DNA of 64,000 nucleotides. It comes from Phytophthora quininea (taxonomy: Eukaryota; Oomycota; Peronosporomycetes; Peronosporales; Peronosporaceae). Shown piece after piece: positions 1 to 10,103 of this stretch (its first letter is position 1; each line of letters begins with the position of its first letter). The notes below the pieces were generated by a model, which ran no database searches, was not told the origin of the DNA, and saw only the letters and a list, made by a program, of their open reading frames with translations. The DNA lies in assembly GCA_011947345.1 (NCBI GenBank), contig JAAVTG010000642.1, positions 123,899-187,898 on the forward strand, given 5' to 3'. A program made the translations under genes and the position numbers.

Positions 1-93
1 AAGGGTGGTGCAGAGAAGAATGAGTACGCGTCCACTGGGCTGCCTACATCTCGACTCGAGTCGTACAAGCTAGTGAAGGCTGGTAAAAAGTAG
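1..93 (+). CDS. 3' end of an unidentified gene (partial)
   Basis: Frame 1 is open from the first base to a TAG at 91-93 and encodes about 30 residues rich in Lys, Glu and Ser, ending in KLVKAGKK. The composition looks like a protein C-terminus and the frame closes in ordinary AT-richer intergenic DNA, but 30 codons are too few to recognise a family. The rest of the gene would lie left of the window. It could be chance. Confidence 0.3.
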   Translation, partial: KGGAEKNEYASTGLPTSRLESYKLVKAGKK

Positions 94-394
94 AGAGTTT
101 TGTTTTGGACACGAGCTAGAGCTATTGCATTTACTAGAGCACTCCGCAGTTAGTCTGCCAACGAGCTAAAACTTGATCCCGGTGGTCGTTCACTCTTTCT
201 TCCATGCGTCCGCTGTGCACTGCTGTCACTTCGTTTCCACATCCCAAACTAACTTTCCTCGCCACGTGCATTGCGGCACTGTGATCTGTAACTTTGTGCT
301 CCCAAGGCGTGTTATAAAACTGAACAGCAACGTTCTGGCTTCGTGCCCCAGCGTTAGCACTTAGCAGATTTCCAAGTCAAGAACCCCCGCGCGG

Positions 395-1002
395 ATGGCG
401 TTGCGTAGCATTCTGGACTTGATTATATTTGCCGTTGTGTTCTTCCAGTGCAGCGAGTCTGCCCGGCCCGACGCAGTCGCGCAACATCGCGACCACCACA
501 GCAAAGTGTTGCAAATTCATGATACGAAAGGCGCCGACGGCAAGCTGTTTGAATCCAACAATCTACCACCAGAAGAAAGGAATACCGGTGCGATTAAAGC
601 TGTTGGGATGGTTGCAAACGCTGCAGCAATGAAGGCAAGCATGAATACGTGCCTCTTTCTAGGGTCCATCCGGACACCGTTCACAAAATGCTCAAGGCCA
701 TCCGCGAGGACAACGAGAGCTTTAAGTATTACTCCAGGTACTTCTTCCAGTATTATGTCAAGTACCCGTCCGAGATACCAAAGAACCTACCAGCGTCAAC
801 TTTGGACGGTATCATGAAAGCAAGAATGCACTACTGGCTCAACACAGAGAATCTGTCGCCTCCTCAAGTCTTCAAAGAACTGGGGATGACTGGCACGTTC
901 GCGTCGGCAAGAGGCCATCCGAATTACAAGTACTTCGAGCAGTACTCCAGTATGTGGAGCTCCGTGCAAGACAGACTTTCCAAGGCGGAACACATGGACT
1001 GA
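395..1002 (+). CDS. RxLR-like secreted effector protein, broken by a frameshift
   Basis: The ATG at 395 starts a hydrophobic signal peptide of roughly 22 residues ending near SESA. A region with a degenerate RxLR-like KVLQ and then a PPEER (dEER-like) motif follows. About 85 codons in, near 645-655, the frame moves and continues to the TGA at 1000-1002. The second frame carries the conserved C-terminal domain with FKYYSRYF, VKYPS, FKELGMTG and HPNYKYF, ending in a Tyr/Trp-rich helix like those of oomycete WY-type effectors. A paralogue at 3718-4322 matches through the whole C-terminal half, which confirms that the two frames belong together. By family analogy the product would be secreted and delivered to host cells. 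The break is not in a long homopolymer, so real pseudogenisation is possible. Confidence 0.7.
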
Positions 1003-1030
1003 GTAGGGGCAATGTCAATGGTAAATCATT

Positions 1031-1178
1031 GTGGGGTTGTTCGATGCAGTATTCGGGCCCGAGCTTCCAAAGGCGCTGCCGCTGATGCTATCGAGCAAGA
1101 ACGCGCCGCTGCTGTTGCTCGAGCGCAAGTTTGTGGATGCAGTCGATACTGTGCTGGTTGATCCGTACGCGCGTTGAG
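1031..1178 (+). pseudogene. possible gene remnant, unidentified
   Basis: A short open stretch encodes a hydrophobic, protein-like sequence (LFDAVFGPELPKALPLML, then LLLLERKFVDAVDTVL) ending in VDPYAR and a TGA at 1176-1178. There is no ATG and a stop lies just upstream, so it looks like the 3' end of a decayed gene or a lone exon. It sits between the effector and the convergent TOM1-like gene. I do not recognise the family. Confidence 0.25.
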
Positions 1179-1193
1179 TCGCCTGCACACAAT

Positions 1194-2609
1194 TTAATAA
1201 ATTAGTAAAGAATTCAACTGGACCAGACCATCGCGACTACCAACCTGGTACTGGTAGCCAGAGAGCATCGGCACAGCATCTTCCTGGTAAGGGTGTCCCG
1301 AAGTGATCCCATGATTGCTGCGAATCGGAGCGTACGCGTAGTTGGGAGTTGGAGGCTTATCCCGCGGGTTGTTGTTGGCGCCATAGCTCCCGCCGGACAA
1401 TGAAGCGGAGGCTGAAGTGGCGGACGACGAGCGCAACCGTTGACGCTGCGATGACGACGCTCTGTCCTTGCGTGTGAAGAACAGAAGCAGCGCACAAGGG
1501 AGGAACTCGGTCAAGAAGTGGATACTAAACTCGTACGCGATGTGGTGGACGCCGACAGGAGTTCGATGCTCGGACTCCTCCGACTCCATGTATCCCGTCC
1601 CCATGCCAATCAAGTACACAGCTTTCACTGCGAACAAGACGCAGAGCAAAATACACACTGCCGTAATCTACAAGCAAGCACGTGTGTGTTGGCCTTTGCC
1701 TGAGTCGCTCGATAAGACGTCGTTCTTACCCTTCTGAGCACAACTTGGCGAGGTGAGCTCGCAGTGATGGAGAAGGAAGACCCGGCCTGACGACCAGCAG
1801 TTCCGTTGCCGTTGGTCATCGCAGCCGAAGACAAGTCGAAGAAAAGTCTTCGTCCGGACTCTGCTTCCGGAAGAAGTCGATCAGACGAATGCTGTAGTAC
1901 AGAATGGCGAAGAGCCCCACAAAGTAGACGCCGCCCTGCAGCAAGTCGCATCCGCGCCAGAGTCCAGCAGAAGTGCTCGAGAGCGCAAACAGCAGCGCGA
2001 AGCCCACGTACAGCAGCACGTTAAACAGGAAAAACACGCGACGCGGCCACGGATGAGCCTTCCCCAGCACGCGTAGCACAACTGCGCCCAGAAGAGCAGC
2101 ACCAGGCCGTACATGGACACAAACATCATGGATGGCAGCCACAAGAACAAAACTAGCAGTCGGCAGTACGCAGAGGTGGACGGCAGCTGCGCCACCGCTT
2201 CCAGAGTCGTCACCTCCGTCACTAGAGAGCAGACACGCAGCGTGGAGGCCACGAACAGCAGCAGGAAGAGTCGCTGTCTCATCTCGGAGCCTGTGGAGGC
2301 GGCTGCAGCACCCTCTTCCTCCATCAGTGCCGTCTCTGAGCCCCCGACAACATTCACAGGAGCTTGAGGGACCTGGGGCACGGCAGAATAGCCTGGTTTG
2401 GTCTGTGACGCGGCTGGATTGGGGTCGGTGGCAGCAGCCGACGCGGCGCTCGAGAGGCGGCGGCGCTTGGCCCTGTACTGGCGCCACAGTACGCCGCCAG
2501 ACACGACGCTCAGGGACAGGAACAGCAGCACCGTCAGGGACAGCAGCATCTTGTTGCCGAGACTCAGCGCCTCGGGGCCGTCGCTGGACGCCGCTTCGTA
2601 GTCGAGCAT
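1194..2609 (-). CDS. seven-TM THH1/TOM1/TOM3 (GPR137-like) membrane protein, frameshifted
   Basis: The likely ATG is at 2607-2609 (MLDYEAASSDG). Seven hydrophobic segments follow in family order: MLLSLTVLLFLSL, RQRLFLLLFVAS, the third segment ending in GLVLLFWAQLCYACWG, RRVFFLFNVLLYVGFALL, GGVYFVGLFAILYYSIRLI, ITAVCILLCVLFAVKAVYL, and HHIAYEFSIHFLTEFLP. The FWAQ motif after TM3 and the HxxxE..PxxLxxFF pattern in TM7 are typical of the TOM1/GPR137 superfamily, tonoplast or lysosome proteins linked to small GTPases and TOR signalling. A 62-bp GT-AG intron fits 1668-1729, between the basic loop VLRR and TM6. The frame shifts at the C-run near 2062-2065 and again near 1830-1850. The tail is Ser/Pro-rich. 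Localisation is inferred from the family. Confidence 0.72.
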
Positions 2610-3717
2610 GACTACGGTGGAGATCAGTTTGGTTGCACGCCGATTTGGAGACGAAGACGGAGGCGTTTGTGGGGGATATCGATATGGAGGGAAAGAGGAC
2701 ACGCAGAGGAAGGAGATGCAATTAGTTGCCGTGCAGGAGGATAAGTCTGTGAAGAGCTAGAGCCTCCACAAGACTAAGCTAAAGGGGTCATTTTACCTGA
2801 CACGACACGCTTGGATTTACGGGCCCAGTTCGAAAAGTCGATAAGTTGCAGAAAAGTTGCGCAAATGATGTAGCCATCTTGAATTGTTGTTGACAAGCAA
2901 GAAGTTTTTCACGCGTCTCCAACCGTTGACACTACTGCGCAAGTATAATGGACACTAAGTTTATGCTGCTTACGCGCTTGCTCTCCGTGATGACGAGGAA
3001 GAACGTCTATCGGTTCCGCAGCGCAAGAACGTCTTGATGCTGCAGACCGCAGGCTCCGAACTGTGCACGCCGTGCACACTTGCCATCGGAGAAGTTTACT
3101 GGACGACCACTGCAGTGCACGGTCGTCCAGTAAACTTCTTATCGCATGAAATTGCTTGTGTTATTGCTAGATCTCCCATGGCAAATGTCAACTGCAGTAG
3201 CTAGAAGTACTTTGCATCGGCAGAAAAACACTTGAGTCACACTAATTTTGATGTGATTTGTTGCGGTTAAGTCGGCTACGCCCGAGTCGCGCGATGCAGC
3301 AAACTCGCCTACGGAAAAGTTCTCCCGGAGAACTCCCCCGCAGTAGCTAACTACTTGAGTCACAATAATGTTAAACGATCACCAGCAAGTCCATACCGAT
3401 TGCTCGCCTGTGAATACACCGCCATCGTCGAACGATCACTGATCGCGCTCGGGGCGGCCCACTAAGCGCAAGATAGCCTTTCGTGGCATTGCTCGCTCGT
3501 TAGTGCATTAGCAATACGGAGTCGACTTTCGGGATAGCGGCCACCGACAGCATTCCCATGATGTCCATCGACGCCACGTTTGCATTTGCTTTATCACAAG
3601 CAAAAAATTAACGGCGCCAGGCCAACAGCCTCTAAATGATACTTGGACGCATTGTCCCGTGGCGCTTTGTGTCAGTCGGCAATTTACTCTGCAGCGCCAA
3701 AGTGTTGGTCGAGCAGC
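2610..3717. other. intergenic region without a recognisable gene
   Basis: This stretch separates the divergent TOM1-like gene (5' end at 2609) from the second effector (ATG at 3718) and should contain both promoters. Short ORFs exist but none looks protein-like. The only clear structure is the hairpin at 3090-3139. The phrase CTTGAGTCACA occurs twice, near 3230 and 3353. Confidence 0.5.
3090..3139. repeat. perfect 19-bp inverted repeat with 12-nt loop
   Basis: Bases 3090-3108 and 3121-3139 are exact reverse complements (arm begins AGAAGTTTACTGG), separated by 12 bases that include CTGCAG. The hairpin lies in the 2.6-3.7 kb intergenic stretch between the TOM1-like gene and the second effector. 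No U-tract follows, and a bacterial-type terminator would not be expected here. It may be a relic of a foldback element. Confidence 0.75.
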
Positions 3718-4322
3718 ATGCGACTACGTTTGCTACTCTTTATACAACTACTTGCGATTACCTACTTCACTCGTAGTAGTGGAGTCGCCTCGGCGTCCTC
3801 GCTCACTGCTGCTGAAAGTGGTAAAAGTTTTTACGAGCACACGCTTCAAGAGATGCAGATTTGCTGCTAGAGTACGACGAGGAGCGGTTCGGTGCGATGG
3901 ACGCCATTGGGATGGTCGGGAATGCCGTCAAGATGAAGTCCAAGATGAAAATGTGGCTTGTGCGAGGCGTGGACCCTGCCGACGTCCTCAAGAAGTTGAA
4001 GGTAGCGAGTGAGGAGGACGCCAACTTTAAGTATTACTCGAGGTACTTCTACCAGTATATGGTCAAGTATCCGTCCAAGATACCCAAAAACATCCCAACG
4101 TCACTGCTGGATGAGATCATGAAGGCGAGGTCGCACCATTGGCTCTACAAGAAGAACTACACGCCGCCACAAATTTTCAAAGAGCTGGGAATGACTGGCA
4201 CGTACGCGTCGCAGAAGAAGCACCCGAACTACAAGTACTTCATTCAGTACCACAAAATGTGGTCGGACGAGCAGTATCGACTCTCTCCTAAGCAACCACC
4301 GAAGCTAGACATTGTCATCTAG
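3718..4322 (+). CDS. RxLR-like secreted effector protein, paralogue of 395-1002, frameshifted
   Basis: The ATG at 3718 begins MRLRLLLFIQLLAITYF, a strong signal peptide of about 25 residues. That frame stops at 3870; the continuation is one frame over and carries an acidic DEER motif about 45-50 residues from the start. The C-terminal domain then runs to the TAG ending at 4322, with FKYYSRYFYQY, VKYPSKIPKN, FKELGMTGTY, HPNYKYF and QYHKMW. It aligns over its C-terminal two thirds with the protein at 395-1002, including spacing. No canonical RxLR is evident before DEER. The shift lies between about 3840 and 3862 near a TTT, so it may be a sequence error or a true lesion. Domain and position suggest a translocated effector; no specific target can be read from the sequence. 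Confidence 0.7.
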
Positions 4323-4457
4323 TAGACTTCAATAAATAAAATCCCAACACGATCGAGAGGTGGTGTTCGTGATCGGCCATTTCTCGTCTGACAGTCCTGC
4401 ACATCCGTCTTCAAATTCAGCAAAAATAGCTTGTACTTGTGTGCTGCATTTGCTGCG

Positions 4458-7230
4458 ATGGCTGCGCTGCCTCAAGTGCCGTCGACGTCGTCGCTCTCTG
4501 CTGCGGGGTCCAGTGCTGCTGTGGCGGCAGCTTTTTCGCGAGGGTCAAGGCTGTCCCGTGTCAGTCGTCGAGCTGCAGGTTTGACCGGCCCAGCGCCTGC
4601 AGCGAACAATGACAAGATTCCACCAGCCCCCAACTCGGAGGATGTTGCCAACGATCAACAAGCGGCGGCGCAAACTGCTGCAGAACAACGAGCACACAAG
4701 TGGAGCGCTCTACGCCGCGAGATTCTGCCCAACCCTGCACTGATGAATGTCAGCGAGAAAGTCAAACACATCATCGAGTACGAATCGACAGCTTGTGTAC
4801 CTGTTGGTCATTTTCACATTTAATATTTTGTGTGTGTCATCGTGAAGCATGCTGAAGAAGCCTCCTGAAGATCGCTCAGAAGCTGATATCCTTTCCACAT
4901 TGTTGTTTGCATGTGTGTTTTCTTTCTCTCGTAGTGTGCATCTGATGCTTTCGGTTGCAGAGTTTCCTTGACTGCTTTTCGTTCTTGTCTTGTTGCACAC
5001 GTGAAGATGCTCTACCACTGGCTCATGAACCAGGAGAAACTGAGCTCGCTGTTTACGACAATGTCCGAGGTGACGGCGAAGAAGTTGTGCAAGGAGATGG
5101 AATTTCTCCATCTGAACGCTAACGATGTGGTCGTTAGTCAAGGTGACAAGGGCAGCACGTGCTTCGTACGAACTCTGTAGCGGATTGGGGTCAAACTGTT
5201 GGTCTAACTCCTCTTCTACTGCTGCTTGTAGATCCTGATGAGTGGTCTCGTCTCGGTGTATGTCCGCAGCCCGGAAGAGCAAATAAAGCACTCGCGCCTT
5301 CTGCGGTCGAGCTCCATCTCCTCGAGCATGCGTCGATTGGTAAAGCCAGCAGCATTCTCATATCTGTAAACCTTGTACACTAATTCGCAACGTATTATTT
5401 CGCTGTAGTCTGCAACAGCTCCCGTGAACTACGGCACCAAAGTTGTGACGCTAACTCCTGGCGCGACGTTCGGAGAACTGTGCCTCATCGAGCCCGACTC
5501 CAAGCGCAGCGCCACCGTTATCGTAGATCCAGTAGCTCAAATGGCCAGTTTTATTGTCCTCACTGCCGCCTCATACCTACGCATGACACGCAGTCAGTCA
5601 ATCGAGGGCTCGATCACCGACAACATTGCCTTCTTGCAGCACCTGCTACTCTTCAAAAACTGGTCGAAAATGCGTGAGTTCCCGTGCTATACTTTCAGGT
5701 TATCGTCCCACTCACGCCGCTAACACGTTTGCCAGAACTGATGCACATTGTGAACTCCATGAAAGTTGTCAACGTTTCTGCTGGGGTGTGCATTATTTGT
5801 TGCTTGTTTTACTTCCATGCCACCAACGTGTTCTCACGTGATCTGAATTTTGTCCACGCAGCAATATCTAACCCGAAAGGGGGCGGACGCCGACTCGTTT
5901 TTCATCTTGCTGCGTGGCGAGGCTGTGGAGAGTGTAAACCTCACCATCAACGAGAGCTCCGAGATGAGGTTGGCAACTGAGATGATACTGTTAGTCGGTG
6001 TTGTTTATTGTTCATGGTACCCGTATTTGCCGCAGCATGGGCGAAGTTCGAGGGGTGCAGCGCAGTATCACTGTCGAGCTCACTTTTCTGGGCAAGTTTG
6101 ACGTGGCTGGGGAATATCTTGCCGCTGAGAAGAAAATGGCCTCGTGCCCAGTCGACATTCGTGCTGCCACCGACGTCGACTGTCTAGTGCTCACAGTACG
6201 TTCGTTGCTTCATCCTTGCAGTCCTATTCACACAACGCGACTTGGTTCTTTTTCCATGTAGAAAAAGTTGTTCCTGCTGCATTTCGGGGGAAAGACTTGA
6301 AGCCCCATGTCGTGCCTACCAGGAAGCGACTGCGATGCATTGCTGAAGCTCGGGAAGCTTGGCGCGAGACACGGATCCTGCAGGCGCTGCAATACCCAAA
6401 CTTGCGCGTCCCCATCACACGAAAGTTGATGCGGCTGAGTGGGAACCTCTGTTTGATCTGTGGGCGACGCACACACGTGGCTGGCGACCAGCTCTGCATG
6501 GAGCTGCCGGCGTATTACATGCTGGAGGAGAAGCAGAAAAAGCGAGAGCAGCGGGAACGAGGACGAACCGCCAGCATGCATCGCATCAGTGTCGCGCACG
6601 TTCCAGCGAGTGGGGGCCTTCGTCACCAAGCAGCGGCCGACGAGTGTCGAAAATGCCGATAATGCCAACGATTCCAAGCACAGCAGACCTACCGATGTTG
6701 CGTGAGCACGCACACGAACACACTGAGCTTCAGAGTCCTGGGCGACTTGGAATACAGCTCGTAACACAGCAATGGCAAGAGGCCGAGAAATACCGAGCCA
6801 CCATTCCTCGACCACAGCGACCCCAGGTACGTCCTTTTCTACGTACTGCCATCGCTCATTAGTTCCGTGACCCATTGAGTTCTCCTTTCTGTGCTCACAG
6901 ACGACCCTGTCCGGAAAGCGTGCTGTGCCTTTGCTGTCTGCTGCGACCTCCATCACTCGCTCGTCCCATGTTTCTCGTCGTCAAGAGGAAGCTGAACAAC
7001 TTCGTCGGCAGATATCGAAATCAGCTCGGCGTAACATCCAGGAGGAGCTCCAGCACATTCGAGACACCTGGCCGAATTGCTGGGACGACAGTGACGACAA
7101 GCCACAGCGACCACCTGCAGTTGCGAACTCCTCGAAGCGTGGACAATCTCGATCTCGTTCTCCATCACCCCCAGACAAGAGAAGCCAGCACACAAAACTC
7201 GGCGGCGGTAGCTTGTCAGCTCGCACATAA
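4458..7230 (+). CDS. cyclic-nucleotide-binding-domain protein, nine exons
   Basis: The ATG at 4458 opens a Ser/Ala-rich N-terminus. Exons joined by GT-AG introns fit approximately 4458-4777, 4963-5165, 5232-5339, 5409-5673, 5736-5785, 5862-5968, 6036-6195, 6262-6826 and 6901-7230. Exons 2-4 encode a cNMP-binding fold: VVVSQGDKGSTCF, LMSGLVSVYV, then the phosphate-binding cassette FGELCLIEPDSKRSATV. Exons 5-7 begin a second such domain (YLTRKGADADSFFILLRGE). The C-terminal half is basic and charged (TRKLMRLSGNLCLICGRR, EEKQKKREQRERGR, an SRSRSPSPP segment). The family binds cAMP or cGMP in regulatory proteins; no kinase domain is present. The frame shifts at the G-run 6286-6290 and again within exon 8, probably sequence errors. 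The first donor (4778 or 4795) is uncertain. Confidence 0.75.
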
Positions 7231-7496
7231 TCTCCAACTAGACAGCACTAGCGATCAAGGCAAAAAAACGGGAAATATTTAAATCACTCGGGAGGCAACG
7301 CCGCATTCACACAGCCAACTACCTATAATCCTCCTCCAATAGTTTCCACGTACCCCTCGCTCACGCGGCACGGTTGGGTGGCAGGAGGTTGCCAGGCAGG
7401 CACATATACACACCCACTTCATCGCCAAAACACGCCCACAGATATACTGGGAGTGGGCTGTGCACTTCCAGCCCAACTCCAGCTAGCCGCCATACG

Positions 7497-9471
7497 TTAA
7501 AACGCAACTTCCTTGGCGCTTTTCGGGGCCTCTTCATCGGTCTGTGGCGGAGCCGAGCCGCTAATAGGGGTTTGCGCGCAACATGCGTGGCCTTGAAATC
7601 GATGAGGTCTTCCTGATACTCTTCTGACTGCATGTACTGCGTCACTGTCTCGCCCAACACGTTGAGCACTTCCACCTGCTTGTGGTCGATGTTGTCGCGA
7701 GCGTAGCGATCCGCCACGCACAAGTCTCCGACCACTTCTCCGTTCACCAACAGCGGGATGCCGACGAAAAACTGGAGCTTGGCTGTAAAGCGTTTGTCGC
7801 CAGAGATGCGCTTGTCCGAACTCACGTCCAACACGATGCACGGCTTGCCACGCGTGGCCAGGCGGCGGAACGTCGGCAAACTACGAGGCAGGCCGGGGGC
7901 CGGTTTGCCGTCGTAATACCTCACCAACTCGAAGTCTTCCGTACGAATCCCAGCCATGGGGCAGGTCAGCGTCTCCATAGCCAGCATGCAGATCTCTTCC
8001 AGGTCCTCGTTAAAGTAGTGGATGCGGCGGTCTGAGTTTTCTTCCTGCTCGTAGCGATGCTGGCATTCGATGCGGTTCTGCCCATGGTGCCGATCGGGCG
8101 GCCTTCAAACCCCGTCGTCCTGCCTTGAGAGGACGGAGGCTGGTTGTGGTACGACGGTGGGCTGTCTCCGTCGTCGCTCTGCATATGCGTCTGATCAAAA
8201 TCGTTTAAGGACAAGGCTGATCCCTTGTTGTACATTGATGGGGTGGCCGACGCCGGGTTCTCGTTCGGCGGGCTGTGCGACTCGTCCGAGGTCAGGGAAC
8301 TTGTGCTGCCAATGCTGGTGCCGACCGCCAGGCCGTTCGGAATGGGGGTCGTGCCCGTTCCGTTCATCTCCAACTCGGTTCCATTCGTCGTGACGATGCG
8401 GGTCGGAGCGCTCGAGAAGCCTCCCACCATTGTCGCGCCAATGTTCACTCCCGCGTTGCCGTTGCTGCTGCCGCTCTTGGCCAGACACGCTTTGCACACG
8501 CGCACCTTGGAGGCCACGTCCTGGTCGCCCTTCACTAGCTTGAACACCGTGCAGGCCGAGCACACGACCTCTCCGCACACGCGGCAGTGGTGCCGCCGCT
8601 TCAGCATGCCAAAGGATTGCACGCACAGCGAGCAGTTGGTTCTCTGCGCGTCGTTGACCCACTCCTGCCGCTGCGCCAGCGCCGCGGGGGCGAACATGGC
8701 CTGCTGCACCGCCTTCTGCATGCCCGACAGGTCTCCCGCCACTCTCAGCGACGTGAGTCTCACTCCCGCGGAAATGCTCTCCCCTCCTCTGGCCTTGCGC
8801 ATGGCGAAGGTCAGCGTGACGGTGGCCATGCCCGGGTCGTCCGGCGTCTGCTGCACCACGAACGAGCTGGGCTCGAACACTGTGAGGCTGTAGGCATCTG
8901 GTTTGCCTCGGATGCCGTAGCGCGCCGCCGCGCCGTCGTAGCTCTCGAACTTGCAGATGCCCACGTTGCCATGCACCGGGTGGTTGGGCAACAGCACGCA
9001 GTACTCGCGGATGCAGAACTCCTTGGAGCGCCCGAGCGTCTTGGGGGACGAGTAGACGAGCCACTTGAGCGTCATGCTCTCGGCCGTGGGGCCCTCGGCC
9101 CGGTGGGCATGCAGCACTTCGGCGTCCAGGTAGTTGCGCGGGTGCAGCAGCTTCTGGAAGCTGCGCGCGCTCGCGTTGTCGGGCGAGCGCAGACACTCGA
9201 GCACGTCGGGTACCGAGCCGGCCACTTTGGTGACGGAGCGCACGCAGTAGGAGAGTCGCTCGCTGTTCTTGCTGTGCAGGTAGACCAGCGCGTTGTCCTT
9301 GCGGCTCTCGAGCGTCCAGACGCTCAGGTCGGCGGCGCTGCGTACGAGCTCGTCCACTTCGTTGCGCTCGTGCACGTACAGCGCGTCCAGGTCCACGTCC
9401 GCGGGCCACTGCGAGGCCACGGTGCCGGCGCGCGGCGGGTACTCGGGCGAGCCGGGGGCGTCGCCACTCAT
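7497..9471 (-). CDS. START-FYVE-GAF domain lipid-binding protein
   Basis: The ATG at 9469-9471 begins MSGDAPGSPEYPPRAG. Residues about 30-260 form a START-like lipid-binding domain (KWLVYSSPKTLGRSKEFC, YCVLLPNHP, GICKFESYD). A complete FYVE finger follows at about 280-340, with WVNDAQRTNCSLC, the RRHHCRVCG core and VRVCKAC. After a Ser/Thr-rich linker a GAF-like domain begins (MAGIRTEDFELVRYY, IPLLVNGEVVGDLCVADR). FYVE domains bind PI3P on endosomes. This domain combination is expanded in oomycetes. The frame shifts near 7990-8040, and the best C-terminus (SAKEVAF, stop at 7497) needs another shift near 7560; otherwise the frame runs to 7361. The first 266 codons also occur as truncated copies in the array to the right. 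Confidence 0.85.
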
Positions 9472-9603
9472 TGCTGCTGCTTGGCGAGGGCCTCGAGTTG
9501 TTCAGAGCGGCAGTGGCTTTCTTCCTCCCTGGGGCGACAACTGGGCGTTTGTGTATTCCACTTGATTTTCGTATACTCCAGCTGGTAGCGGGCAAAAGGC
9601 AGC

Positions 9604-10028
9604 TCAAGCAAACGGCAACCGCTCAAGCATCTGCGAGAACGACGACGGCAGGGTCGGCGTCGGCATGGACATCGGCGAGAGCTGTATGGTCGGCGTGGGC
9701 ACCGGCGAGAGCTGTATGGTCGGCGTGGGCACCGGCGTGAACTCCAGAGTCGGCAGCGGGATCACCTGCTGGGTTGGCTGCGGGAGCTGCGTCGGCGTCG
9801 GCGTGGGCACGGGCTGGTTGGGCGTAGTGCGCGCGTGCTTTATGCACCTCCCTGGTATCGAGCGAACGCAGCACAAGCGTCGCAGCGGAAGCCCTCGCCG
9901 TGGTAGCGGCACAGCCCTGTCTTGTTCAGCGCTCTTGGACAGCCGAGCACCCTGCAATAGTAGAGCACTTTGTGGCCTTGCTTCCCCTCCCCAGTTAGCT
10001 CGTCTACAGTAATTTGCCTGCTCGAAGC
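9604..10028 (-). pseudogene. zinc-finger (C-x4-C...H) protein fragment cut by the retrotransposon border
   Basis: On the minus strand a coding stretch near 9840-10020 reads ITVDELTGEGKQGHKVLYYC and then CRVLGCPRALNKTGLCRYHG and FRCDAC, resembling the short Cys/His-rich CRV..GC..GLCxxHG fingers of oomycete WRKY19-like proteins. A shifted frame continues as a Pro/Thr repeat region (PTPTIQLSPV repeated) and stops at 9604. The 5' part is missing because copia sequence begins at about 10029. This is a truncated, frame-broken fragment; the intact gene is not in the window. Confidence 0.5.
9660..9750. repeat. about three copies of a 30-bp tandem repeat
   Basis: The unit GGCGTGGGCACCGGCGAGAG plus CTGTATGGTC recurs with few changes from about 9660 to 9750. 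On the minus strand it encodes the PTPTIQLSPV decapeptide repeat of the zinc-finger fragment. Confidence 0.75.
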
Positions 10029-10103
10029 AAGACAGCGTGATTTTTTCTTATGGAGTTCACTTAAGGAGAGAGATGAACACGCACACGTACACCCCTGATA
10101 AAG

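Noticed and set aside
3139..3363. 74-codon minus-strand ORF in the effector spacer
   Set aside because: It has no ATG-supported start, no protein-like pattern and overlaps the hairpin arm; it was treated as chance.
8587..9588. 333-codon plus-strand ORF rich in His/Val/Arg
   Set aside because: It is the antisense shadow of the START domain; the same mirror ORF appears wherever the fragment is copied.
8195..9607. 470-codon minus-strand ORF overlapping the START-FYVE gene, with similar ORFs at 14408-15598 and 16822-18012
   Set aside because: It is a shifted frame of the real START coding sequence, Arg/Pro/Gln-rich, and exists only because of high GC at third positions.
9660..9750. 30-bp repeats as a CRISPR-like array
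   Set aside because: The repeats are directly contiguous without unique spacers and encode an amino-acid repeat in a eukaryotic gene fragment.
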